The notes under the pieces were generated by a model. It saw nothing but the letters and a program-made list of their open reading frames with translations. It had not been told where the DNA came from and searched no databases. A program made the translations under genes and the position numbers. From the NCBI GenBank assembly GCA_029204225.1, contig CM055108.1, forward strand, positions 14,011,955-14,075,954: a DNA stretch of 64,000 nucleotides. The letters run 5' to 3'. Positions within the stretch are counted from its first letter, which is position 1. Each line of letters begins with the position of its first letter. This DNA is from Diphasiastrum complanatum (lineage: Eukaryota > Streptophyta > Lycopodiopsida > Lycopodiales > Lycopodiaceae). Below, piece by piece: positions 43,317 to 53,809 of the stretch.

Positions 43317-45338
43317 ATGCCTCCTAATATGCAAAGCCCAGTGCGGATTCCAAATGCTGTGGCTGTCCGGGATGCCAGTCATGGTGGAATGGGACCAAAT
43401 ATCCAGAGTTCTTACATGCGAGAAGTTGGCCGTCGTCGCATCTTTGTACAGGTGGATACGGGAAATGTGCTTGGACTGGAGCTGGACAGAGACGAAAAAG
43501 TACAATCAGTGAAGAAGAAAGTGCAGGCAGCACTGTGTGTGCCGACTGAGCAGAGTTCCCTAGTCTTTGGAGATCACGAACTACAAAATGATTTGAGGCA
43601 GGTAAGAAATGACTCCCCTTTACTTCTTGCAAGAGGTTTGCAGAGAAGCTCCTCCACTCCCTGTCTTTCTCCTACATCTGAGGTTTCTAAGCCAAAGGAC
43701 TGGAGTCGACCAATAGAGCTTCTCGGTGGTCCAGACAATTGCTATACGATTAAGAAGCTGATCAGAGCATCAACTAAAGCGATTGAGAAGAGAATGGATC
43801 CTGTGAAAGCAGGTGGTGGTCTTGGCGGGGCTTATTTTTTTAAGAACAGCCGAGGGGAGAATATTGCCCTAGTTAAACCGACTGATGAAGAGCCATTTGC
43901 TCCCAATAATCCCAAAGGATTTGTGGGCAAGGTTCTTGGGCAGCCTGGACTCAAACGATCTATCCGAGTTGGTGAAACTGGTGTTCGGGAGGTTGCAGCA
44001 TATCTTCTTGATCATGAACGTTTTGCCAAAGTCCCAGCAACTGCTTTAGTAAAGGTCACCCACTCCGTTTTCAATGTTAATTTTGATACAGCTATGAGCC
44101 TTCGGAAAGGTGACGGACTTCCTGTAGCAAAAATTGCATCATTTCAGCAGTTCATTCAGCACGATTATGATGCCAACGATCATGGAACGTCATGCTTTCC
44201 TGTGAGCTCTGTGCATAGAATAGGGATTCTGGATCTCAGAATTTTTAACACCGATAGACATGCTGGTAACATCCTTGTGAAAAACCGTAGTGACGGACAG
44301 AGGCTTTTTGAAAAGAGACATCTAGGTGTGAATGAAAGTGTTGAGCTGATTCCTATCGACCATGGACTCTGCTTACCAGAGACTTTGGAAGATCCTTACT
44401 TTGAGTGGCTTCACTGGCCGCAGGCATCTGTACCCTTTTCTGAGGAAGAGCTTAGATACATTAACAAGCTGGAACCATACAAGGACGCCGAGATGCTCAG
44501 GGGGAAATTGCCGATGTTAAGGGAGGCTTGCCTGAGAATGCTGATTCTCTGCACTACATTTTTGAAAATGGGGGCATCTGCAGGTTTGTGTCTTGCAGAC
44601 ATAGGCACAATGATGAGCCGAGAAGTATGTGGGATGGATGAGGAAGCGAGCGAGTTTGAGACTGTCTGCATGCTCTCAAAGCTCGAAGTTGAGGACGTAT
44701 TGGCAGATGCAAGCGTTGAGGGTGAAAAGACGTTCACAGATTGTTCTTCAGAAGAGCAACTTCTTGTAGATCAGTTTCAATTCCACATGGAGCTTGGAGA
44801 GTCTTGGGATGGATTTTCAGATTCTCAAAGCATGCTGCTGGGTTTTTCTCCAAGTTTCTCCTCGTGTTCGGGATATTCATCGCCATCCACTCTTTCACCC
44901 AGGACATCCATCTATACATGTTACGATTCTCTTTCCTTCCAGCACAAATTGCAGCCTCTAGAGGAGGAAATAACAGAAACCTCCGCTATCCCCATTAAAG
45001 CCGTCCCCACTGCAAGTTACGAACAACTGCACAGTCCAGATAAATTGGGAGCTGTGCGTAGTCTAAGCTACATGGGAGGCAATCATCAGTCTTGTAGCCA
45101 TTTGAAGATGAAAAAGATTGGCAATGTGCATGGCAACTCGGTGAAATCGGCATCGGATCCCACTCATGTCTTAAAGAACACCTCAAATGCAAATCTTACC
45201 TTCCTCTCAGACATGAGTGAAAATAAATGGCGGTTGTTTGTGGAGTACTTTCAGGAACTTTTGCAGGATGCATTCACCAATTGGAAGAGTAAGAAGGCGA
45301 GCCTGTCCCAAAAACTGGGAACTTCTTGCCAATTCTGA
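43317..45338 (+). CDS. Ubiquitin-like-domain phosphatidylinositol 4-kinase gamma (PI4KG5/6/7-like)
   Basis: An intact, intronless frame of 673 codons. Residues about 38-106 form one ubiquitin-like domain (RRRIFVQVDTGNVLGLELD, ending NDSPLLLARG). A Ser-rich SSSTPCLSPT linker follows. The PI3/PI4-kinase-like domain begins near 165 with a Gly-rich loop (GGGLGGAYFFKN), the probable ATP lysine at 187 (ALVKP), catalytic loop NTDRHAGN (Asp313) and the DFG-equivalent DHG at 348-350. It ends with the family tail WRLFVEYFQELLQDAF and LGTSCQF. One ubiquitin-like domain and about 650 residues fit plant PI4KG5/6/7. Arabidopsis relatives are reported to act as Ser/Thr protein kinases linked to ubiquitin-proteasome factors, with weak or no lipid kinase activity, so the real substrate is uncertain. 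The first ATG is chosen because its N-terminus matches the family. Confidence 0.95.
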   Translation: MPPNMQSPVRIPNAVAVRDASHGGMGPNIQSSYMREVGRRRIFVQVDTGNVLGLELDRDEKVQSVKKKVQAALCVPTEQSSLVFGDHELQNDLRQVRNDSPLLLARGLQRSSSTPCLSPTSEVSKPKDWSRPIELLGGPDNCYTIKKLIRASTKAIEKRMDPVKAGGGLGGAYFFKNSRGENIALVKPTDEEPFAPNNPKGFVGKVLGQPGLKRSIRVGETGVREVAAYLLDHERFAKVPATALVKVTHSVFNVNFDTAMSLRKGDGLPVAKIASFQQFIQHDYDANDHGTSCFPVSSVHRIGILDLRIFNTDRHAGNILVKNRSDGQRLFEKRHLGVNESVELIPIDHGLCLPETLEDPYFEWLHWPQASVPFSEEELRYINKLEPYKDAEMLRGKLPMLREACLRMLILCTTFLKMGASAGLCLADIGTMMSREVCGMDEEASEFETVCMLSKLEVEDVLADASVEGEKTFTDCSSEEQLLVDQFQFHMELGESWDGFSDSQSMLLGFSPSFSSCSGYSSPSTLSPRTSIYTCYDSLSFQHKLQPLEEEITETSAIPIKAVPTASYEQLHSPDKLGAVRSLSYMGGNHQSCSHLKMKKIGNVHGNSVKSASDPTHVLKNTSNANLTFLSDMSENKWRLFVEYFQELLQDAFTNWKSKKASLSQKLGTSCQF

Positions 45339-45368
45339 GTGCAAAAAGTTTTGTTCTTACCTTGTAGC

Positions 45369-45409
<41 letters not shown>

Positions 45410-45710
45410 GAGAGAGACAGAGCGGGGGGGGGGAGAGGGGGGGAGAACGGGAGTTGGGGTGTCTTGGCTCAAGTTTTGAGCAGGTTTCTGTTTGTTAGAC
45501 TTTGTTACTGTAAGATAAGCTAGTGTAAAAGAAAACAAACCTGGTACAGCAGTTTTCTCGTTTCGTGTTTTAAAGGAAAGGAGTATGCTGAAGACACTAT
45601 TTTACTAGTCATCAGGTAGATTGTGTATGCTGTATAGGTGCAAGTTACCATAGTTTGGGCTGTAATAAGTGCAAGTTACCATAGTTTGGGCTGTAATAAA
45701 TCAGTCTGTA
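45339..45710 (+). other. PI4K-gamma 3' untranslated region with (GA)n and polyadenylation signal
   Basis: An imperfect (GA)n and poly-G tract occupies about 45373-45445. A 30-bp unit (GTGCAAGTTACCATAGTTTG and the next 10 bases) is duplicated at 45638-45667 and 45669-45698. AATAAA at 45695-45700 is a candidate polyadenylation signal. Confidence 0.5.
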
Positions 45711-47010
45711 AGAGAGATCTAGTGTTCAGATATTTGAACTTTGTACACATTTCAAAGTTATATAAAGTTAAACAAGGCACATCTGTTTAGAGCACTGGTT
45801 TTTGTGCAATTGGCAATTTTTGAGATTTAATGTTCCTATAAGTTGAGGCCTGTTTTGTGCAATTGGCAATTCTTGAGATTTAATGTTCTTAGAAGTTGAG
45901 GCTTGCTTTAGTTGATTGAAGTGGAAGCCAACTGACATACTCCTGGTAAGCTCACCATTGCTGACAGTTTGTAGTTGACGCTGTCTCTCCTTGATTTCAG
46001 TCTCTTATTCTCCTATTGACTTTAATGGAAGCAGTCATATATCAAGAGCCAAAGCCTAGCATACGACTAGAAAACAACAATTGCATGAATTTCAAGTGTA
46101 TCTGTTAGACCGTGCACATTAAAAGGAAAGTGCTACAAAGACTTCAAAAGGAAATTGTGGGCACAACCACTTTGTTACGCATGTAATTTTTCATTCTTTA
46201 ATAGCATCCTCCCCTTTGTTAAATGTTTATAGTAGAGATGTGTGAGGTTGATAAGTACTAACCCTTCCACCACCTCTCTGAAATCTAACCATTGAGGAAA
46301 GATGTTCCAATGTAAAATCATGCACCTGTATTCACCAGTGATTTTATGGAGAATGCACGCAGGTGGCAGGATTCTGTAAAGTTAAGAATCTTAACTCTTT
46401 GAGTTAATAGATAACAGGCCTTCCCAGGCCCGTTACCTTTCGTTATTAGCAGGGTTTTGATATACGGTTTTGAAAACATAGAGCGTAGAGGTTACGTATA
46501 CGGTTTTCGGTACAATGGAGAAGCCGTCGCTCATAAATCACTGATAGAATGCTGGAATCGCTGCAACTCATAGAATGCTGGAATCACTGCAAGGGAGGGT
46601 TGATCAGCGTTGTCTCAGAAGAACCAGAGTAGTTTGAATGCCCAGAAATCGCTGCAATGGAGAAATCGCTGCAATGGAGAAAAGTGAAGTATCTGCTGTT
46701 AGCCAGTATGTGCTGATTGATCTGATTGATTGAATAATCGCTTTTGAAGCTTTTGTGCCCCGTGGCATTGCCTCTTTTGGGCGGTTAGCCCTCCTAGAAA
46801 ATCAAAATATTCTACCTGAGAAACAAGAGGCTGAACATCTGCACGCTGTTGGGAATAAGAATTCCTGGTCTGAATATCATCCGATTGAAGCTACATTGTT
46901 TTTCTGACTGTTGTAAAGTACTGTCAATTATCATTTTGTGTGGCTGTAGCCTTGTATACCTCATGAACACGGAAAGATTGGAGGACTAAAGGAGTATCGT
47001 CGAGGCGAAG
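45711..47010. other. Non-coding stretch with small duplications
   Basis: A block of about 45 bp (GCAATTGGCAATT.TTGAGA) is present twice at about 45813-45903. TAGAATGCTGGAATC.CTGCAA and AAATCGCTGCAATGGAG are each duplicated at 46545-46680. No gene supported. Confidence 0.5.
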
Positions 47011-47145
47011 ATGGAAAATGTGGATGGTTTGCTTTGCACAGAAAATATGCTTGGAAGTCCCTGGGGCGATGAAGAAACGGTTGGGTATTTTTCAGACGAG
47101 GAGAACAATGACAATCCTCATTTGTTTCCCAATTTTCCTGTATAA
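47011..47145 (+). CDS. Short LxCxE-containing frame, possibly a D-type cyclin first-exon relic
   Basis: A 44-codon frame begins MENVDGLLCTENMLGS and continues acidic (WGDEETVGYFSDEENND). LLCTE fits the LxCxE motif that binds retinoblastoma-related protein, and plant D-type cyclins carry such a motif very near their N-terminus in an acidic context. The frame ends at CCT|GTATAA, so a splice donor could precede the stop. No cyclin box is seen downstream. It may be a relic, a first exon, or chance. Confidence 0.3.
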   Translation: MENVDGLLCTENMLGSPWGDEETVGYFSDEENNDNPHLFPNFPV

Positions 47146-47711
47146 TTTGTGTATGTATAAAAGTGTGTATACATATTAGTATACAGATCTTTATGCAAAT
47201 CGTATACAATTTTTCTTTACATACAGAGTGGCAGATTATGGCGTTTAAAAAGTCCGTTTTAAGCCCGTTATCAGCAGGCCCTGTATGGTGTAATTAGTTT
47301 CATTAAACAGTATCAATAATGGGCAGAAAAGTCACATGTGCTCATTTAGGGGAAGGGGAGGCTGGGTGCTTGTAACTGTGTCGTTTATTGTTTCAATTCC
47401 AAAGTTGCCTTGGCAGGCAGGACTACATGTTCCGGAAAACGTTACCCTAATCAATGGGTCATTCTTGTTGCTACTTGTAAAATCAATGTCATATTTTTAC
47501 AAAGGAATTGAACACACCTCCTCAGCCGCAATGCATCTAAATTTCTTTAGATGCACTTTCCAAGCATCCGAAGGTGCATGTAAATTTTTTTGACCTTTTA
47601 CTCGAAAGGTGCGTGTATGAAAAATTTATGACAAAAAAAAGTTCAAATAAATATAAAAAGTGTTTTCACTTTGAGGGAGATCCTTCCTCGGAAGAAGGGC
47701 CTTGGAAGGGG

Positions 47712-47712
<1 letters not shown>
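47146..47712. other. Non-coding stretch
   Basis: No gene supported. Confidence 0.5.

Positions 47713-47754
<42 letters not shown>
47713..47754. repeat. (CT)21 microsatellite
   Basis: An uninterrupted CT run. Confidence 0.93.
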
Positions 47755-47760
<6 letters not shown>

Positions 47761-47892
47761 TTTGTTTTATGAAGAAAAGGGAGTGCCTCCCATAGTAAAA
47801 TTTGTGAACAAGTTTTCTTTTTAAAAGCACGTGCAACTTCAACTTTTGACACCTGGAAGGTGCATGTAAAAAAAAGGATATCCAAAGCTAGC

Positions 47893-48175
47893 CATGACCA
47901 TGGCCTAGGGGAGATTTATGTAGTCCTCAATTGTAAGAAACATCTCTTGAAGGAGCTGGTCGTGAGTGACCATGGCCTAGGGGAGATTTTTGTAGTCCTC
48001 AATTGTAGGAAACATCTTTTGCAAGTTGTAGAACACATTTCACATTATCGTTGTGTCATGTCTGAGAGAAAGGTAAGTTTTCAAAAGTTTGAATAAGAAG
48101 TTTGCTAGTTTTTAAACATTTCAATTAGAAGTTTGCTAGGTTTTAAACATTTCAATAAGAAGTTTGCTAGTTGTT
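47893..48175. repeat. Two adjacent tandem duplications
   Basis: A block of about 62 bp containing GACCATGGCCTAGGGGAG occurs at about 47893-47955 and 47968-48030. GAAGTTTGCTAG plus TTTTAAACATTTCAAT then recurs at about 48090-48170, three times in part. They lie just left of the hAT element. Confidence 0.75.
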
Positions 48176-48316
48176 CGAATAGTTTACAAGGCTTCTAGAA
48201 TCTATGGAAATTTTTCTAGCTTATGAGAATGCTTGTGCTCATAAAACAATTTCAACCTTTTATATATATATATATATATATATAGATATATATGTACACA
48301 CAAACACACATATGCA

Positions 48317-48334
48317 CAGCCTTGAAATTTGACC
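48317..48334 (+). repeat. hAT left terminal inverted repeat
   Basis: 18 bp, starting CAG; the exact complement lies at 52234-52251. Confidence 0.85.
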
Positions 48335-50275
48335 GGGTATTATAGGTCAAAACGATTTTGAAACTTAAAAAAAATGGTAATATTAAAAAGTAATTAGATT
48401 TTGAAAGTTAAAATTTATAATTAATTAGTCAGCTTGAAAGTTAAATTTCTTTTTAACCAGTAAAAAAAAAGTCTACTTTTTTTCTTGTTATGGTCACATT
48501 CTTGTGACAGGCAGCAGGCCAGGCGCATTGGGCTGGTCGTTGTACCCTATGCCATATGGGGCTTGTGTCGTGGCACTGTATTCTGTGCGCTGCTCTGCCC
48601 GCAGAATGAAGTCAACCGTCACTGAAATTTGAATGCTCTCTGAAAGTTGTCATTGAATGAAAAGTTTGAAGGTGGAACTTAGAAACTTATGAAAACTTCA
48701 AAAAATATAGAGGTTCGAAGTTTCCATAACGTCTTAAAAAAATTATATATATTCTATCATGATTCCTGCGTGGGCACTGGGCACTTGGCCGTGGGCGCTA
48801 ACCGTCTGACAAGGAAACTTATCAAATTTCAAAGTTGGGTCCAGATTCCAGACTTCAGACTCCGGCCTCTGAATCTTTGATGATTAATCTGATCCTGCGT
48901 GGGCACTTGGCCGTGGCCCGTGGCGCAGAAACTTTTCAGTTTTCAAAGTTCGCTCCTGCCTCTGAATCTTTGATGATTGATCTGACACGTCTCTTTCAGT
49001 TTTCCTGCTGACTCTTGAGTCTTGACTCCTGAGGACCGCACTCTTGCAAGACACGTCTCTTTCAGTTTTCTGCTACTCCTGAGCACCGGACTCTTCGTAG
49101 TGGTCGTGGGCAGCGAGGATGAGCAATGAGCATTGAGAACATGGAAGGCTGAATCTGATCATCGATTTTTAGCAGTTGCTGTTTCCAAGCACGTACGTTA
49201 GTTTGACACGGCGAGGAAGGCTTTTCACACTCCAGAGTCCAATCTCGATTCTCTGTTCTCATCTGCTACCAGCCAGCCTTGGCTTTTCACGCTCATCATT
49301 GCAAGAAGTACATACTACGAACTACATTACTAGGTAATTTTTTCACCTTAAGCAACTAATAAGTGAAAAGGAAGATGTTTCCAACAACTTTGCTTGTATC
49401 ATAGCTCCTTCACGTGCAGGCCTCTAAAACTTTGTTGCAAAGTTCTAACTTCTATTGTAACGTCTTGTTAATGGCTAGAAGTTTTTTTAAAAAATTTGAA
49501 TGCACATGTGTGAAGAGTTGCTGTGTCTTTGTGAAAGCCTTTGGAAAGTTTATTAGAGAGTGAAACATATTATAAGGCATGTAATTAAAGAAGAAGAAGC
49601 CATTTTTACTACTAATTAGTTAGGGAGTTGTCAAAAAAAGACTAGTCACTGAAGGCATGCTACAGTAGTACGTGGTGGAGTCCTAGTCTGTAAATGATGG
49701 TGGCAGAGCTACTAGACAATATTGTATGCTAGAATACAATAAAGTGATCATGTGACATGCCACTAGTTTTCCTTTATTTTGGCAAGCCAACTATGGATAA
49801 CATAACTTTTCTCAGAGTTATGGTTTTTTTCTGCTCAACCTTCATTTCTTTTACTCTAGTCTTTGACTAGATGACGTATTAATTGACGCACATAATACTG
49901 TGTGTATAAGGCTTTGCATTTTTCAACTTGCTTTAAAATTTACACTATAGTCTACAACCCCAATTCCCATCTATTCATTACAAACAAGGTTGTTGGCACC
50001 TTAATTTATATTATAGACTTAAATTATTGCATACAATATTGTTGACACCTTAATTTCAATCCTATTGTAGATCGTATGAACTCTTGACCTTTTGAAAATA
50101 ATATATTTTACATTATGCTTTGAGATATTAAAATATTGCTTGTTAGCTACAAAGCCTATGACTCATGGAGGCATAGGTAAGATCTAAATGTTTCTCTAGA
50201 ATCAAAAGCATACGACCATTTTAACTTGAAAATGTTGTTGTTTCAGGGTCTAGGTCTGATTGCCTTATCAGAATC
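48335..50275 (+). other. hAT 5' non-coding half with direct repeats
   Basis: About 1.9 kb before the transposase frame. Direct repeats include CCTGCGTGGGCACT.GGC at about 48765 and 48893, CCTCTGAATCTTTGATGATT at about 48866 and 48958, and GACACGTCTCTTTCAGTTTT at about 48983 and 49050. An (AT)n tract lies just outside, at about 48260-48290. A good splice acceptor (TTGTTGTTTCAG, about 50235-50246) precedes the frame, so a 5' intron is plausible. Confidence 0.55.
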
Positions 50276-51867
50276 ATGTCTTCTTCTAGGATGGGCAGAC
50301 CCAAGAAAGATACTTCCCAAACAAAACTATTAACGTTCTTGAGAGGTGGTTCATCTTCATCTTCTACACCAACTAAGGAAAATGAAGCTGAACTAGAATC
50401 AATTGAAACAATAGAACTAAGTGAACATGTAGCTAAATTCAAGAGAGTAGTTCCACATTTGATTGGAATCCACTGTATCGCTCATAAAGAAGCTCTTGCG
50501 GCAAGAGATGCAAGTGCAAAAATGGATGGGCTACATTTCATTGATAAGCTGGCAAATGATGTGTATGGGTGGATTGGAATGTCAATCAAGCGTCACCAAC
50601 TTTTTGAAAGTGCATTTCAAGAATTTGAGGATCACAAGCTACAGCTTAAAAGGTATGTGAATACAAGATGGTTATCAAGAGGAGAAGTTATAGAAAGGTT
50701 GGTGCAAATCATGCCATCACTTCTAAACCTTATGTGCACAGAAGACGTAAGGTTATATGACGTCTTGACTATATTTCAAGTTCAGTTTTTCTTGCATCTT
50801 CTAGCTGATATACTTATAGAACTTAATAAGTTAAATAAAAAGTTTCAAGAAGATCACATAGATGTGACCCTTATTGGTATGCAAATTGATTTGACAATTA
50901 ACATTTTGAAAAAACGATATATGAAGCCAAATGGAGAGTTCGGTCTAGGAGCAAAACATATCACATGGTTTTTACAAAATGCTGCTTTAGGGACTCTTGA
51001 GTCCAAAAACAAAGATGGCCAAGTACACACACACTTCTTGAGATTTGAGAAGATGCCCCAATGCACTCAAGGAGGATCTTTAGAGGATTGCATTTTGTTG
51101 GGTCGAGAATATGTGCAAAATGTGGTGGATGCCTTAAACAACAAATTTTTAGATTTGGCACTTTTCAATTCAGCAAAATTGTTTAGCCCATCTCATTATC
51201 ATAAGCAACATGATGCACGAAAAATGTACACCACCCAATGGTTAGAACAAATGTTGGAAAAGTTTAACAGCTGCACATTTTCTTTCATTGTTAACGTCGA
51301 GCGACTACGTGGCGAACTTGATTTGTTTGTGGACACATTGTGGTTAGCATGTGCTGGAAAGGGAATGCATGAAGCATGGGAACAATGTGCAAATGTTAAA
51401 GAATGCTTCTTGGTTTCCAAGGGGAGGCTCGAACCTGAGACCAAAGAAACTTTGGATGTCAAGCTAACCAACTAAGACAACCCCGTTGGGTGCAAATGTT
51501 AAAGAATGCTTCTTGGTAACCAAGGGAAGGCTCGAACCTGAGACCAAAGAAATTCTGGATGTCAAGCTAACCAACTGAGCCAACCCCTCATGATGCAAAT
51601 GTTAAAGAATGGCATGAGAACTTTCCTCAACTCATGAAGCTGTGGCAAATGGTTATAGTTATTCCTACAAGCACATCGTCTTGTGAGCGAGGATTTTCTA
51701 AACAAAATCATATCAAAGTTGATGGTCGAAGCAGATTAGGCATTGATCTTCTTCAAGCTTGCATGAGAATTTCTTTAAATGGCCCAACTATCAGTGATGT
51801 AGAGTGGTCTACTGTTTTTGAGCTTTGGAGATGTTCAAAAGATCGTAGAATAACCAATTTGGAGTAG
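50276..51867 (+). pseudogene. hAT transposase, N-terminally short and interrupted
   Basis: An open frame of 399 codons reads a Ser-rich N-terminus, then VPHLIGIHCIAHKEALAA, YVNTRWLSRGEVIERL and the helical insertion region (GMQIDLTINILKKRY). The hAT family expects a zinc finger (BED or similar) and the first catalytic Asp before these blocks; both are absent. At ANVKE (about 51405) the frame runs into inserted SINE sequence and stops at 51475. After 51611 the original reading resumes as WHENFPQLMKLWQM and the hAT C-terminal dimerisation segment TSTSSCERGFSKQNHIK. It recalls the ZNF862-like hAT group. The protein would cut and paste the element if intact. Confidence 0.82.
51388..51611 (-). repeat. 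Two tandem 85-bp tRNA-like SINE units between three 18-bp target repeats
   Basis: TGCAAATGTTAAAGAATG occurs exactly at 51388-51405, 51491-51508 and 51594-51611. Between these lie 85-bp units at 51406-51490 and 51509-51593. On the minus strand the second unit has an A-box-like TGGCTCAGTTGG and a B-box-like GGTTCGAGCC about 40 bases apart, as in tRNA genes and tRNA-derived SINEs. The 18-mer is also the coding sequence that joins the two halves of the transposase, so it is the duplicated target. No tail or LINE-like 3' part is seen. Confidence 0.82.
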
Positions 51868-52233
51868 ATGAAAATTGGAATATATTTGGAGTTCTTAATA
51901 GAATTGACAATGGACTTCGAACAATGTACCCTTCCAACTTTCAATTTTATCTTTTTATTGTTGTGTTGTATCTCGTTGTTTGAGACTCAAGTTTTGTGTG
52001 ATTTATGATTCAAATGTTTTTCTTTCAAAAGTTAACTTTTTAATGTAACACTTGTAGTGACAGAGCTTTTTTATGAATGGTTAAAATTATTTTACAACAT
52101 GCTTGAAGTCTATATATGTTTTGAAAGGTGGTTTTGTTTTGGGCATGTCATTTGAAAGTCATATTTTAAGGTTAAAGGTTTTGCTGAAAGTCATTTAAAA
52201 TTTTAAAGTGTCAATTTGAAAGTTGAGAGTGAA

Positions 52234-52251
52234 GGTCAAATTTCAAGGCTG
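52234..52251 (-). repeat. hAT right terminal inverted repeat
   Basis: GGTCAAATTTCAAGGCTG, the exact complement of the left end. Confidence 0.85.
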
Positions 52252-52523
52252 CACGTGCATATCACTTTCATGATGGGAGTGGGAAATTGATTGAATAAAC
52301 CTATAATTAAAATCTCACTAAATTATATAAAGATAAAAAAAATTCTAACTTTGAAACAAAGAGGCGAAATGTTAATGTCAAAAATTGACCTGCATGTCAA
52401 TGCCAACAAATGGCTTGTAAGGTTATATTACATTTTTTGGGCAACGCTCTAAAGGTAACCCTTGTCGGTGAAAGGTCCTCTGGAAGTTACATGATACCAT
52501 CATGGCACGGAACTTCTAAAATG

Positions 52524-52605
52524 CTTCTTGGTTTCCAAGGGGAGGCTCGAACCTGAGACCAAAGAAACTTTGGATGTCAAGCCACTACCTTAACTAAAGG
52601 ATTGT
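52524..52605 (-). repeat. tRNA-derived SINE-like unit (copy 7)
   Basis: About 60 consecutive bases match the 51406-51490 unit without a visible difference (GGTTTCCAAGGGGAGGCTCG through GGATGTCAAGC). The A-box end diverges after that. It lies about 270 bp right of the hAT end. Confidence 0.75.
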
Positions 52606-53809
52606 GCAACATTTTAGTATCACTAGATTATGTGGAAATTCATATTCCTTTTGCCAATGCATGGTGCAATGGTGCACGATGCTTGGTGTGGGCTTGCCGA
52701 GCCCATTGAAACACGAGGAAAAAGAATTACATTTCTTTGGACTTTTTAGGTTGCTCAAAGATTTGGCAAATTTATCAATTCTTCAACATAAGCTATATGA
52801 AAGTGAGATGTCAAAATTTTGAAGTCCATAGAAATACTTAGAAGCAAAACTATGGCCTTTCCCAACATGGAATCACAGTCTGAGTTTCATTTATCACATT
52901 TCCTTGTCAAGCTAGCACATCACATAACCTTCAATTCAAAAGGTTGTGTGAAAGAGTAGCTCATATTAATTTTGAAATCTTGATGGAGAAGGTTGCGATA
53001 GAAGTTGTGTTAAAAAAGGAGGCATTATTTACGACCTCCAATAGTATGTTAACAAGTAGGAGGATATAATTCCCTATAAATGTCAAGACTTTTGTGGCTC
53101 ATAAGGAAATTTCACTCATAAAGTATAATGCTTTGTTAATCCTTCACACTTTGGAAACAAGTTTTTGGTGACATTTGCAAAAGCTTCAACTATCATAAAT
53201 TTAAGTGAAGTCCAATAAGTGGTAAATAACATCATGGGACATAAAGGGCATGCAAATTTTATTGAAAACTTTTTTTGTATTCTATTGAATATAGTGTAAG
53301 CTTTACAACTTACCAAGTATGTGACTTGTTTTGAACATGACATTTCCACCATGGCAGGTGTTTTAAATGCAAGGCAAAGTTCAATGTATTGGGCTTTGCC
53401 TTTATCAAGAGATTTTATACAAACTTTTATAGCTTACCAAGCACGTAAAAATTTTGGGCATGACATGTCAGCCATGTTAGAATTTGATTTCACACCAAAT
53501 TCATTCTCTCACAGCTTGCAAAAAACTTTTTGAATTTTGCCTCAAATAAAAGTTTGCATAATCTTGAACAACGTCAAACCTATAGAAGTCAACAAGAATA
53601 TGCTACAGTTTTGAACCCCTCAAAAATACTCATTATTTTGCAACGAGTTTGAGCTCAAGAAGAGTATTCAATAATCACACAATCATTAGCATGAATGCTA
53701 ATACACAATAGAGAAGAAAACCACAATCCATGTATTACTCTAAAGAGGAAGATACAATCCCGAAGATAGAGAGAGAAAAAGTTTAGAAATTTAGAGGATT
53801 ATGGATTGG
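52606..53809. other. Non-coding stretch
   Basis: No gene supported. Confidence 0.5.

Larger units (their letters stand above)
48317..52251 (+). mobile_element. hAT-superfamily DNA transposon (3.9 kb) with TIRs and 8-bp target duplication
   Basis: Perfect 18-bp terminal inverted repeats: CAGCCTTGAAATTTGACC at 48317-48334 and its reverse complement at 52234-52251. Flanking octamers CATATGCA (48309-48316) and CACGTGCA (52252-52259) match at 6 of 8 bases, as expected of an aged hAT target duplication. Inside is a transposase of the hAT type. TTGAAAGTT recurs near both ends (48401, 48434, 52216) and could be a subterminal transposase-binding motif. The transposase is broken by SINE insertion, so the copy is not autonomous. 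Confidence 0.85.

Noticed and set aside
43231-43632. Alternative frames overlapping the start of the kinase gene
   Set aside because: Shadows of the PI4K-gamma frame, which has unmistakable domain motifs.
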